Shown here: piece by piece, positions 1-5,654 of the stretch
How the letters are laid out: every line of letters starts with the position of its first letter
Position numbering within the stretch: position 1 is the first letter of the stretch
DNA from: Actinomycetota bacterium
GTDB taxonomy: Bacteria; Actinomycetota; Thermoleophilia; Gaiellales; Gaiellaceae
DNA: 7,480 nt
Direction of reading: 5' to 3'
Assembly (NCBI GenBank): GCA_013817555.1
Contig: JACDCN010000097.1
Span: 1 to 7,480, forward strand
Notes under the pieces: model-generated
The model's database searches: none
Seen by the model: only the letters and a program-made list of their open reading frames with translations
Told to the model about the DNA's origin: nothing
Position numbers and translations under genes: made by a program

Positions 1-932
1 GCCCCCGTCTGTTCCGCCCCGGCGATGAGAAGCAACGTGGTGCGCCGCCCACACCGCCGCGCTGCCACGCTCACGATCTGGTTCCCGACGATCGTCGACA
101 GAGCGATGGCGGCGGCAACGACGCCGACGACCCAGACCGCGTCGCTCTCGAGCAGGTCGAGAAGATAGGGCTGGGATGCATAGAACGCCCAGCTGAGAAA
201 GCCCAGCTGGAGGAACGACGCGAGCATGAGCAGGCGGAGAGGCCGTTGCGCCCAGCCGAACGCGACGCCAGCCCGCGCGTTTCTCGCGATCTCCGCCGGC
301 AGCTGGCCCGCGGGAACCCTACGAGGTGTGAAGCCCACGTCGTGCATCACGACGAACGCGACTGCGAATACCGCCACGAGCAAAGCCGATCTGAGGACGT
401 ACGGAATGCTGAGATGGATCTGCCCTAGGAATCCGCCGCCGATCGTGCCGATGAGCATCGCCGAGCCGGTCACCTGCGAGCCGCGCGCGAACACACGGTC
501 GAGGACGCCGCGGTACCCCGTAGCGGCGAGAGCGTCAACGAGCCACGCCTCCATCGCGCCCGAGTAGAACGTGAATCCGAGAGCCATGGCCACTGACGCC
601 AAGGCGAACGCGATCACTCCGGCGTCGATCTCCGCGAGCCCGACGTAGGCGAGGGTGGACACGCCCAGCACGGACACGCTGAGCAGGAAGGAGATCCGCC
701 GGCCGAGCGTGTCCGCGACGACGCCTGTCGGGATCTCGAACAGCACCGTTCCCAGCGAGAACGCGCCATTGGCGACGAACACCTCGAAGAAGCTGAGCCC
801 CGCGTCGAGCAGGAACAGCGTGTTGACACCCCAGATGGCGGCCGCGGAAAGCGTGTACAGCCCTGCGAGCGTGTAGTAACCCGCAATCGTCCTTCCGCTC
901 TCGGGGACGCGCGCTTCGGCGGCGATGCTCAC
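1..932 (-). CDS. MFS transporter, 3' end cut by window edge
   Basis: This is the first 310 residues of a major facilitator superfamily permease, which moves a small molecule across the cytoplasmic membrane. The substrate cannot be read from the sequence. The frame starts at GTG 932, the only plausible start after an in-frame stop at 960-962, with AGGGG four bases upstream. The N-terminal half has about six hydrophobic segments. The loop between segments 2 and 3 carries the family's motif A: FEIPTGVVADTLGRR, residues 65-79, with Asp74 and the Arg pair. A weaker copy (ARRCGRR, about 291-297) sits in the expected loop between segments 8 and 9. A polar linker near 200-222 separates the two halves. 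The remaining four or so membrane segments lie beyond base 1. It is transcribed in the same direction as dnaB, 120 bases downstream, with two hairpins in between, so it is probably a separate unit. The family call is secure; an efflux role is only a guess. Confidence 0.88.
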   Translation of the reverse strand, partial: MSIAAEARVPESGRTIAGYYTLAGLYTLSAAAIWGVNTLFLLDAGLSFFEVFVANGAFSLGTVLFEIPTGVVADTLGRRISFLLSVSVLGVSTLAYVGLAEIDAGVIAFALASVAMALGFTFYSGAMEAWLVDALAATGYRGVLDRVFARGSQVTGSAMLIGTIGGGFLGQIHLSIPYVLRSALLVAVFAVAFVVMHDVGFTPRRVPAGQLPAEIARNARAGVAFGWAQRPLRLLMLASFLQLGFLSWAFYASQPYLLDLLESDAVWVVGVVAAAIALSTIVGNQIVSVAARRCGRRTTLLLIAGAEQTG

Positions 933-968
933 GGCGCCCCTAGCGTAGAGATGTCGTCGTCAGCCGCA

Positions 969-987
969 GCCGCCGCCTAGCGGCGGC
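969..987. other. Perfect GC-rich hairpin between dnaB and the MFS gene
   Basis: GCCGCCGC (969-976) and GCGGCGGC (980-987) are perfect complements around a three-base loop CTA. The stem lies 36 bases upstream of the MFS start and 66 bases beyond the dnaB stop. No T-run follows on either strand. It could add to termination of dnaB transcripts, or be a structure in the MFS leader, or be neutral GC-rich sequence. Confidence 0.3.
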
Positions 988-1003
988 CTTCAGGGATCCT
1001 CGC

Positions 1004-1033
1004 GACCAGAGTCCGCGTCAGCGGATTCTGGTC
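1004..1033 (-). terminator. Candidate dnaB terminator hairpin
   Basis: GACCAGA plus GTCCGC (1004-1016) pairs with GCGGAT plus TCTGGTC (1021-1033) around a four-base loop. This gives a 13-base stem with a single imperfect pair, 1011 with 1026. It starts 20 bases after the dnaB stop codon. It has no U-tract, which is common for actinobacterial terminators. The imperfect pair is a G-U wobble in plus-strand RNA but an A-C mismatch in the minus-strand transcript, so the direction of action is not certain. Confidence 0.4.
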
Positions 1034-1052
1034 TTGCGCCAAGAGGATGAAC

Positions 1053-2411
1053 CTAGGCCGCTGCCAAGTCAGCAAACTTCGCGTACCGGCGCAGGAACGA
1101 GAGCTTGACCATGCCGGTCGGGCCGTTTCGGTGCTTGGCGCAGATCACCTCCGCGATTCCCTGCTGGTCGGACTCCTCGCCGTTGTAGTACTCGTCGCGG
1201 TACACGAAGAAGACGAGATCCGAGTCTTGCTCCAGCGAACCGCTTTCCCTTAGGTCGGAGAGCAGCGGACGCTTGTCCTGGCGCTGCTCGACCGCGCGCG
1301 AGAGCTGCGACATCGCGAGTATCGGAACGTCGAGATCGCGTGCGAGCACCTTGAGCGCGCGGGAGATCTGCGAGACCTCCTGCACACGGTTCTCGGCGGA
1401 CGAGCCGGAGGTCATCAGCTGGAGGTAGTCGACGACGATGAGGCCGAGATTGGGCTCGCGCGACTTCAGCCGGCGCGCCTTCGAGCGGAGCTCCATCATC
1501 GTGGTCGAGCCGGTGTCGTCGACCCAGATCGGCGCCTTCATCAGCCGGTCGCAGGCGGTCGTCAGGCGCGGCCAGTCCTCGGGGGCGAGCCGGCCCGTGC
1601 GCAGCCGCTGCGACTCCACCTTTCCCTCGCTGCACATCATCCGCTGCGTCACCTCGGCCTTCGACATCTCGAGCGTGAAGAGCGCGACAGGCGTTCCATG
1701 CCGCACCGCCAAGTTCGCTGCAATACAGAGTCCGAGCGCCGACTTCCCCATCGAGGGCCGCGCGGCGAGGATCACCAGGTTGCCGGGCTGGAAGCCCGAC
1801 GTGATCAGGTCGAGCTCGCGAAAACCGCTCGGGGTGCCCGTGACCTCGACGCCCATCTCCACGAGCTGGGAGATGCGCTCGAAGCTCTCCTTGAGGAGTG
1901 TCTCGATGTGCGAGAAGTCGCTCGTAACGCGCTGCTGGCCGAGCTCGAACACCATCTGCTCCGCGCGGTCGACGAGGTCCGTGACCTCCCCCGGCCGCTC
2001 CTGTCCGAGCCGGGTGATCTCCTGGCCCGTGCGGACGAGCCCCCGCAGGGTCGCCATCTCCTTGACGATACGCGCGTAGTGCTCGACGTTCGAGGTCGAC
2101 GGGACGAGCGCCGCGAGCTCGGCCACCTTCGCCTGGCCGCCGATCGCATCCAGCTCCCCGCGCTCGTCGAGCTCGTTCGAGAGCGTGATCGCGTCGACCG
2201 GCTCGCCCTTCGCCCATAGGGCAAGCGAAGCTCGAAAGAGCTTCCCGTGGCTCTCGCGGTAGAAGTCCGATGCATCCAGGATCTCTGAGACCGTGCCCAC
2301 AGCGGTGGGCGAGAGCAGCATCGCGCCGAGCACCGACTCCTCGGCTTCGAGGTTCTGCGGCGGCACGAGCGCGCTCAAGCGCTCGGGAGTTATCGGGTGG
2401 ACGCGCGCCAT
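1053..2411 (-). CDS. dnaB: Replicative DNA helicase DnaB
   Basis: DnaB is the hexameric ATP-driven helicase that unwinds DNA at the replication fork and binds primase. From ATG 2411 the product has 452 residues, the usual length. The N-terminal domain opens with VPPQNLEAEESVLGAML (16-32), the family signature. The RecA-like domain has Walker A ARPSMGKS (217-224), Walker B LIVVDYLQL (324-332), and the C-terminal stretch KHRNGPTG (426-433). No intein interrupts it, unlike some mycobacterial homologues. The frame stays open upstream to a TTG at 2597 and includes an ATG at 2510. I prefer ATG 2411 because homology begins just after it and because a promoter and an operator-like palindrome occupy the upstream part. 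However, ATG 2411 has no clear Shine-Dalgarno sequence, so the start is the weak point. dnaB follows rplI, as in many Firmicutes and Actinobacteria, but probably also has its own promoter. Confidence 0.95.
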   Translation of the reverse strand: MARVHPITPERLSALVPPQNLEAEESVLGAMLLSPTAVGTVSEILDASDFYRESHGKLFRASLALWAKGEPVDAITLSNELDERGELDAIGGQAKVAELAALVPSTSNVEHYARIVKEMATLRGLVRTGQEITRLGQERPGEVTDLVDRAEQMVFELGQQRVTSDFSHIETLLKESFERISQLVEMGVEVTGTPSGFRELDLITSGFQPGNLVILAARPSMGKSALGLCIAANLAVRHGTPVALFTLEMSKAEVTQRMMCSEGKVESQRLRTGRLAPEDWPRLTTACDRLMKAPIWVDDTGSTTMMELRSKARRLKSREPNLGLIVVDYLQLMTSGSSAENRVQEVSQISRALKVLARDLDVPILAMSQLSRAVEQRQDKRPLLSDLRESGSLEQDSDLVFFVYRDEYYNGEESDQQGIAEVICAKHRNGPTGMVKLSFLRRYAKFADLAAA

Positions 2412-2494
2412 GGAAGCGGGAGTCAATCCGGCGGGGACGCGGGCGTCCAGTTCGCCCTCGGAAGCCGTACGCTCGCCCGAGTGCAGGGAAAAAA

Positions 2495-2506
2495 GAACAT
2501 ATGTTC
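2495..2506. promoter_or_regulatory. Candidate SOS (LexA) box upstream of dnaB
   Basis: GAACATATGTTC is a perfect 12-base palindrome. It matches the core of the Gram-positive LexA operator, GAAC-RNRY-GTTC, at every position. The flanking bases (A on the left, C on the right) do not complete the extended CGAAC/GTTCG form. It covers the predicted dnaB transcription start, immediately downstream of a candidate -10 box, where a bound repressor would block initiation. Binding by LexA is inferred only. A different dimeric regulator could use the same site. Confidence 0.45.
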
Positions 2507-2510
2507 CCAT

Positions 2511-2539
2511 GTTATCCCCGGCTTCGGACAGCCTGTCGA
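2511..2539 (-). promoter_or_regulatory. Candidate sigma70-type dnaB promoter
   Basis: On the minus strand, TCGACA (2539-2534, 5/6 match to TTGACA) is followed by a 17-base spacer and GATAAC (2516-2511, 4/6 match to TATAAT). The predicted start is near 2504, which leaves a leader of about 93 bases before ATG 2411. The -35 box lies inside a second palindrome, CTGTCGACAG (2533-2542). The spacing is good and the -10 box is moderate. Confidence 0.45.
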
Positions 2540-2602
2540 CAGCTGGGGTCGAGTTGTCCAGCCGGAAACAGCCGCTGCTAGCGGGAAGTTCGGACAATGC
2601 TC

Positions 2603-2626
2603 AACAGGCCTGTGAACAGGCCTGTG
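2603..2626 (-). terminator. Tandem 12-base palindromic repeat after rplI, terminator-like
   Basis: AACAGGCCTGTG occurs twice back to back (2603-2614 and 2615-2626), and each copy contains the 10-base palindrome ACAGGCCTGT. In RNA the two copies can pair as a 9-base GC-rich stem (2604-2612 with 2617-2625) closed by a four-base loop. It starts 7 bases past the rplI stop codon, as expected for a terminator or attenuator separating the ribosomal operon from dnaB. No strong U-tract follows. A protein-binding pair of sites is the alternative. Confidence 0.45.
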
Positions 2627-2633
2627 GGAAGTC

Positions 2634-3389
2634 CTATGTCGTCTCGTCGCTCGGAGAGACGGGTTTCTCTTGCTCCACGCTCTCGGATACGGCCTCGTCG
2701 GACCAAGAGGCCGGCTCATCGTGCTCGACGCGTTCGGATGCGGTCTCGCCGAAGGCAGTGACCGCTTCCTCTTCCTCCGCCCCCTCGGGACCCGCGTCTG
2801 CCGGCTCGTCCTCGGCGAGCTCCTCCTCCGCGATGACCTCCGCGACCACCGACTCGGCATCCTCATGCTCGGCCGCCGCGGCAGCTGCGGCTTCCGCCTC
2901 GGCCGCCTCGAGCGCCGCGAGCTCCTCCTCGGGCGGGAGCTCCCCGCCTTCGGGGACGACCAGCGTCTTCACATCGACCTGCACGTCCTCGAAGAGCCCG
3001 ATCGGGATCGCGTAGCGGCCGATGCGCTTGATCGGGTCGATCCCGACTTTGCGCCGATCCACTCGGATCTTCTGGGTACGCCAGATCTCGTCGGCGACGT
3101 CCGTGGGCGTGACCGAGCCGAACAGCGAGCCCGTAGGGCCCGACTTGACCTCGAAGCGGAGGACCGTCGTCCCGAGCACCTCGGCGATCTCCTGCGCCTG
3201 CTCCGTGCTTCGCGCCTCGCGGGTTGCGCGCTGAGCCTCGACGCGCTCGAGCTCGGTGACCCGAGCGGGCGTCGCCACCTCGGCGAGGCACCGCGGAAGC
3301 AGGTAGTTCCGCGCATAGCCGCGCGCGACGTCGACCACGTCCCCCCGCAACCCGAGCTTCTCGACGTCCTTGAGCAGGATGATCTGCAT
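2634..3389 (-). CDS. rplI: 50S ribosomal protein L9 with long acidic C-terminal extension
   Basis: L9 binds 23S rRNA with its N-terminal domain and extends from the ribosome surface, where it helps maintain the reading frame. The canonical protein occupies residues 1 to about 148: the N domain begins MQIILLKDVEKLGLRGDVVD, a linking helix spans about 42-75, and the C domain follows to about 146. L9 is normally about 150 residues, but this one has 251. Residues 150-251 are Ala/Glu-rich, low complexity and strongly acidic, and end in two 17-residue repeats (216-232 and 233-249; shared pattern SE-x-VE ... P-x-S-x-SDE). The extension is probably disordered and its role is unknown. ATG 3389 follows the rpsR stop by four bases, with no clear Shine-Dalgarno sequence, so translational coupling is likely. 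Confidence 0.96.
   Translation of the reverse strand: MQIILLKDVEKLGLRGDVVDVARGYARNYLLPRCLAEVATPARVTELERVEAQRATREARSTEQAQEIAEVLGTTVLRFEVKSGPTGSLFGSVTPTDVADEIWRTQKIRVDRRKVGIDPIKRIGRYAIPIGLFEDVQVDVKTLVVPEGGELPPEEELAALEAAEAEAAAAAAAEHEDAESVVAEVIAEEELAEDEPADAGPEGAEEEEAVTAFGETASERVEHDEPASWSDEAVSESVEQEKPVSPSDETT
2643..2744 (-). repeat. Two 51-base tandem repeats within the 3' end of rplI
   Basis: The DNA encoding L9 residues 216-232 (2744-2694) and 233-249 (2693-2643) is an in-frame tandem duplication of 51 bases. At protein level 9 of 17 positions are identical and several others are conservative (H/Q, D/E, A/V). The divergence points to an old duplication, or to one under loose constraint that keeps acidity and spacing rather than exact sequence. 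Confidence 0.7.
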
Positions 3390-3393
3390 CGGG

Positions 3394-3654
3394 CTATTGC
3401 GAGACGTAGGGCAGGAGCGCCATCTCTCGCGCGCGCTTCACCGCGCCGGCAACCTGCAGCTGATGACGTCGGCAGGCGCCGGTGATGCGCCGTGAGCGAA
3501 TCTTGCCCTTCTCCGAGATGTAGCGGCGGAGCTGGGCAAGGTTCTTGTAGTCGACCTCCGCGACCTTGTCGCGGCAGAGGTGACAGCTCTTCCTTCTCCC
3601 CGGGGCGGTAGTCGGCCCGGTACGCCTCCGTTGTTGCGGCTTCTTGCCGGCCAT
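3394..3654 (-). CDS. rpsR: 30S ribosomal protein S18
   Basis: S18 binds the central domain of 16S rRNA on the platform of the small subunit as a heterodimer with S6. The 86-residue product has the expected basic N-terminus, the core YKNLAQLRRYISEKGKI (36-52) and the segment RRITGACRRHQLQVAGAVKR (55-74). Cys24, Cys27, Cys61 and His64 form a likely zinc site (CxxC ... CxxH), which is the metal-binding 'C+' form of S18. Many bacteria have a second, Cys-free copy expressed under zinc shortage; none is in this window. ATG 3654 lies two bases after the ssb stop without a clear ribosome binding site, so translation is probably coupled. Confidence 0.96.
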   Translation of the reverse strand: MAGKKPQQRRRTGPTTAPGRRKSCHLCRDKVAEVDYKNLAQLRRYISEKGKIRSRRITGACRRHQLQVAGAVKRAREMALLPYVSQ

Positions 3655-3656
3655 CG

Positions 3657-4097
3657 CTAGAAGGGAATGTCGTCGTCGGCGGGCGAGGGCGGGAAATCGT
3701 CCCCGCCAGCGCTCGCGGTTGCCCCCGCAGGCACGTACTGCGCAGCTCCCTGCTCCTGGTCACCACGGCTGTCGAGGAACTGCACGCTCTGCGCAACGAC
3801 GTCCACCTTCGACCGCTTGCCACCGTCCTGTGCCTCCCAGGAGCGCCAGTCAAGCCGACCGTCGATGCCGATGCGCCGACCCTTCGTCAGATGCTGCGAG
3901 AGCATCTCCGCCTGGTTGCCGTACACCTTGACGTCGAAGAAGTTCGGCTTGTCCACCCAACTGCCGGCGTCATCCTGCTGACGCCCGTTCACGGCGACGC
4001 CCATCTCGAGGACCGGCGTACCGGACGGGAGATGACGAAGCTCCGGGTCGCGTGTCAGACGCCCGACGAGAATCACGCGGTTCAAATCTCCGGCCAT
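3657..4097 (-). CDS. ssb: Single-stranded DNA-binding protein
   Basis: SSB coats single-stranded DNA during replication, repair and recombination and recruits partner enzymes through its tail. The 146-residue product has a complete OB-fold (about 1-110) opening with NRVILVGRLTRDPELR and containing DNA-facing aromatics W47, F53, F54, W84 and W87. A short flexible tail of about 36 residues ends in the partner-binding tip DDDIPF. I chose ATG 4097 over the longer frame from 4166 because family homology starts there and because GAGGAGGAG, at the very end of rpsF, lies seven bases upstream as a strong Shine-Dalgarno sequence. The gene is the second of the rpsF operon, between the genes for the two proteins S6 and S18 that bind rRNA as a pair. 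Confidence 0.97.
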   Translation of the reverse strand: MAGDLNRVILVGRLTRDPELRHLPSGTPVLEMGVAVNGRQQDDAGSWVDKPNFFDVKVYGNQAEMLSQHLTKGRRIGIDGRLDWRSWEAQDGGKRSKVDVVAQSVQFLDSRGDQEQGAAQYVPAGATASAGGDDFPPSPADDDIPF

Positions 4098-4101
4098 GTT
4101 G

Positions 4102-4497
4102 CTACTCCTCCTCTTCCTCGATCTGCCCCTCGACTTGCCCGTCGACTGGGGATGCCATCTCTGCATCCTCGCGCGTCGGAGCCCCCACCGCTACCGGCCG
4201 TGCGGGACTCCCCTCGATCCGACGTGTCGCCATATGACGAAGGACCCCGTCGTCGATCCGGAGCACGCGAGAGATCTCGTCCAGCGTTCCCGCGTCGCAG
4301 GTGAACTGCAGCAGGTGATACACGCCGTCGCCCTTGTGCGCTATCTCGAACGCAAGCTTGCGCCTGCCCCACACGTCGTGCACGTCCCAGGAGCCGCTGG
4401 CCTTCTCGACCAGCTCGCGCACACGCGCGACGACCTCGCCCTGGCGGCCCTCCTCCAGATCCGGGTCGAGCAACAGCAGAATCTCGTACTCGGTCAC
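4102..4497 (-). CDS. rpsF: 30S ribosomal protein S6
   Basis: S6 pairs with S18 on the 16S rRNA central domain. The product is 131 residues: TEYEILLLLDPDLEEG at the N-terminus, then the ferredoxin-like core through WGRRKLAFEIAHKGDGVYHL (43-62), ending near RHMATRRIE. The start is GTG 4497, the only start codon close to the homology; AAGGAG (4515-4510) lies upstream at a rather long spacing of 12 bases. The last residues are EEEEE. In E. coli, S6 gains C-terminal glutamates through RimK; here an acidic tail is encoded directly. The GAG codons of this tail also form the Shine-Dalgarno sequence of ssb. It is the first gene of the operon and is preceded by a structured leader. Confidence 0.97.
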   Translation of the reverse strand: MTEYEILLLLDPDLEEGRQGEVVARVRELVEKASGSWDVHDVWGRRKLAFEIAHKGDGVYHLLQFTCDAGTLDEISRVLRIDDGVLRHMATRRIEGSPARPVAVGAPTREDAEMASPVDGQVEGQIEEEEE

Positions 4498-4531
4498 AGG
4501 TTCCCGTTTCTCCTTCCTTCGGTCTGAGTCG

Positions 4532-4579
4532 GCCTCGCCGGATCTGACACCGCCGGGAACGGGCGGGCAGATGCGAGGC
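4532..4579 (-). promoter_or_regulatory. S6:S18-binding autoregulatory leader of the rpsF operon
   Basis: In minus-strand RNA, GCCUCGC (4579-4573) pairs perfectly with GCGAGGC (4538-4532), and AUCUG (4572-4568) pairs perfectly with CAGAU (4546-4542). The three bases CCG (4541-4539) are left bulged on the 3' side. A third helix, CCGCC (4566-4562) with GGCGG (4554-4550), closes a seven-base loop. A hairpin with a bulged CCG upstream of rpsF is the known binding motif by which the S6:S18 complex represses its own operon, mimicking the rRNA site. The hairpin ends 12 bases before the purine-rich ribosome binding region, so binding could block initiation. The match is by architecture and position; I could not run a covariance search. 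Confidence 0.72.
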
Positions 4580-4592
4580 AGGAAGCCGCGAA

Positions 4593-4598
4593 ATTGTA
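4593..4598 (-). promoter_or_regulatory. Candidate -10 box of the rpsF operon
   Basis: TACAAT (4598-4593 on the minus strand) matches the TATAAT consensus at 5 of 6 positions. No good -35 hexamer stands 16-18 bases upstream. A start near 4586 would place the leader hairpin about seven bases into the transcript, which fits the mRNA structure and supports the call. Confidence 0.42.
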
Positions 4599-4651
4599 CA
4601 GACACGACCAAGCCTCTAGCGCCTTCCCCCGTGAGCGGTACCATCGGCGCG

Positions 4652-4936
4652 ATGCGGAGGCTCCTGACGTGGCTTCTCGTTACGGTCGGCATCGGCGCGC
4701 TCGTGCGTCGTTTGAAGCGCCGCCGCGAACCAGCTCTCGTGGAACCCACACGACCGCCGGCAGCAGGGGACGACCCCGCAGACGAGCTTCGCCGCAAGCT
4801 CGCAGAGTCCCGAGGGGAGGACGAGGCTCTCGAGACACCTGAGCCGCCGGAGGAGACCGTCGCGGATCGCCGAGCCGACGTGCACGAGCAAGGCCGCGCG
4901 GCGCTCGACGAAATGCGCGACTCCGACGAGAGCTAG
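4652..4936 (+). CDS. Small single-span membrane protein, unknown function
   Basis: I do not recognise a named family. The 94-residue product has an N-terminal hydrophobic helix (about 3-17, LLTWLLVTVGIGALV), a basic stop-transfer cluster RRLKRRR (19-25) that should face the cytoplasm, a Pro-rich linker, and a charged C-terminal half with two likely helices (DPADELRRKLAESR at 41-54 and RRADVHEQGRAALDEM at 73-88). ATG 4652 is chosen because the protein-like region begins there; the frame stays open upstream but runs antisense through rpsF. There is no clear Shine-Dalgarno sequence. TACCAT (4639-4644) would place a transcription start at about the ATG, so a leaderless mRNA is possible, though the -35 region is poor. 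It diverges from rpsF and lies 10 bases before the next gene, with which it probably forms an operon. The coding call is moderately secure, from codon bias and layout. Confidence 0.72.
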   Translation: MRRLLTWLLVTVGIGALVRRLKRRREPALVEPTRPPAAGDDPADELRRKLAESRGEDEALETPEPPEETVADRRADVHEQGRAALDEMRDSDES

Positions 4937-4946
4937 CGGGCGCGAG

Positions 4947-5513
4947 ATGGCCGACCCGTCCGAGACGACGCAGGTCTCCCTCGAGCCGGAGGATTCTGAG
5001 GCGAGCGAGTTGCTCGAGGCGGTGCGAGGGCTCTCGGCGCAGGTGGGCGGGCTTCAGGCGGAGCTGAACGCACTTCGGTCTCAGGTGCGCCCGCTGCCCG
5101 AGCTGGCCGATGCTCCCGGCTGGGGGGACAGCACCTCCGCGCGCCGCGAGAGCTCTCCCTGGGTGCGCACGCTCGAACGACCTGGGCCGCGCAGCCCAGC
5201 CGTTCCCCGGCTCTTGATCGAGATCGCTTTCCTCGCCGGGGTGGCGCTCGCCGCCTCGATCGCCGAGCTCGATCCGGTGGTCATCGTCCTCGTCATGGCG
5301 GGCGCCTGGGTGCTGGTCGCGCTCGCCGAGTGGGTCGCCACACGAGCAGCCAGGCGCCACGCCATCGTGCTGGCAGCGCCCCTGTCCGGCGCGGGCGCGT
5401 TCTTCGGTGAGGATCCGTCCTGGTTCGGACCGTCCGCCAGACGTCCTGCGATCGCCACTGAAGACGTGGACGAGGACACGCAGACCGGGCCGCCGGCGCC
5501 TCCAGCGAACTGA
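4947..5513 (+). CDS. Membrane protein with N-terminal coiled coil, unknown function
   Basis: No family is recognised. The 188-residue product starts with an acidic region, then a likely coiled coil (about 18-48, ELLEAVRGLSAQVGGLQAEL and following heptad leucines), then a Pro/Ser-rich linker (50-85). Two adjacent hydrophobic segments follow (about 88-107 and 109-131), with basic residues after the second (RAARRH, 133-138), so both ends are probably cytoplasmic. The C-terminus is polar, acidic and Pro-rich, ending GPPAPPAN. The start is ATG 4947, 10 bases after the upstream stop, with only a weak GCGGGCG purine run before it. The tight spacing with the preceding membrane gene suggests co-expression, possibly in an envelope-related role, but nothing in the sequence proves one. 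A candidate terminator hairpin follows. Confidence 0.78.
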   Translation: MADPSETTQVSLEPEDSEASELLEAVRGLSAQVGGLQAELNALRSQVRPLPELADAPGWGDSTSARRESSPWVRTLERPGPRSPAVPRLLIEIAFLAGVALAASIAELDPVVIVLVMAGAWVLVALAEWVATRAARRHAIVLAAPLSGAGAFFGEDPSWFGPSARRPAIATEDVDEDTQTGPPAPPAN

Positions 5514-5518
5514 CCCCA

Positions 5519-5551
5519 CCGCACGCGGCGACGGGCGACGCTGCCGTGTGG
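5519..5551 (+). terminator. Candidate terminator after the two small membrane genes
   Basis: CCGCACG-CGGCG (5519-5530) pairs with CGCTG-C-CGTGTGG (5539-5551). This makes a 12-pair stem with two G-U pairs, one bulged C (5544) and an eight-base loop. It begins six bases after the stop codon, and a pyrimidine-rich stretch CCCTCTTTCGTT follows about ten bases later. This fits an intrinsic terminator without a strong U-tract. It implies that the MBOAT gene uses its own promoter, for which I see no convincing boxes. Confidence 0.45.
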
Positions 5552-5585
5552 AGTGATTGGCCCTCTTTCGTTACAGGTTGCTGGT

Positions 5586-5601
5586 GACACGACGACGTGT
5601 C
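5586..5601. promoter_or_regulatory. Palindrome in the MBOAT upstream region, possible operator
   Basis: GACACG (5586-5591) and CGTGTC (5596-5601) are perfect complements around ACGA, 54 bases before the MBOAT start. TGACAC also recurs directly at 5585-5590 and 5602-5607, 17 bases apart. The site could be an operator or a small leader hairpin. The stem is short and no regulator can be named. Confidence 0.22.
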
Positions 5602-5654
5602 TGACACCGAGGGTGGAGCGCGGCACCCGGTAAACGACTAGAAACCGGGGGCGC

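Noticed and set aside
1069..2217. A 382-codon minus-strand frame overlapping dnaB
   Set aside because: It is a frame shadow of dnaB with Arg/Ala/Gly-rich low-complexity content and no recognisable domain.
2505..2633. Degenerate DnaA-box-like sequences (for example TTATCCCCG at 2512-2520) suggesting an origin
   Set aside because: Only 6-7 of 9 positions match TTATCCACA, there is no AT-rich unwinding region, and dnaA, dnaN and rpmH are absent from the window.
2293..3015. A Ser/Ala-rich 240-codon plus-strand frame opposite rplI and the dnaB leader
   Set aside because: The poly-Ser stretches are the reverse reading of the acidic GAG/GCG-rich rplI tail, not an independent protein.
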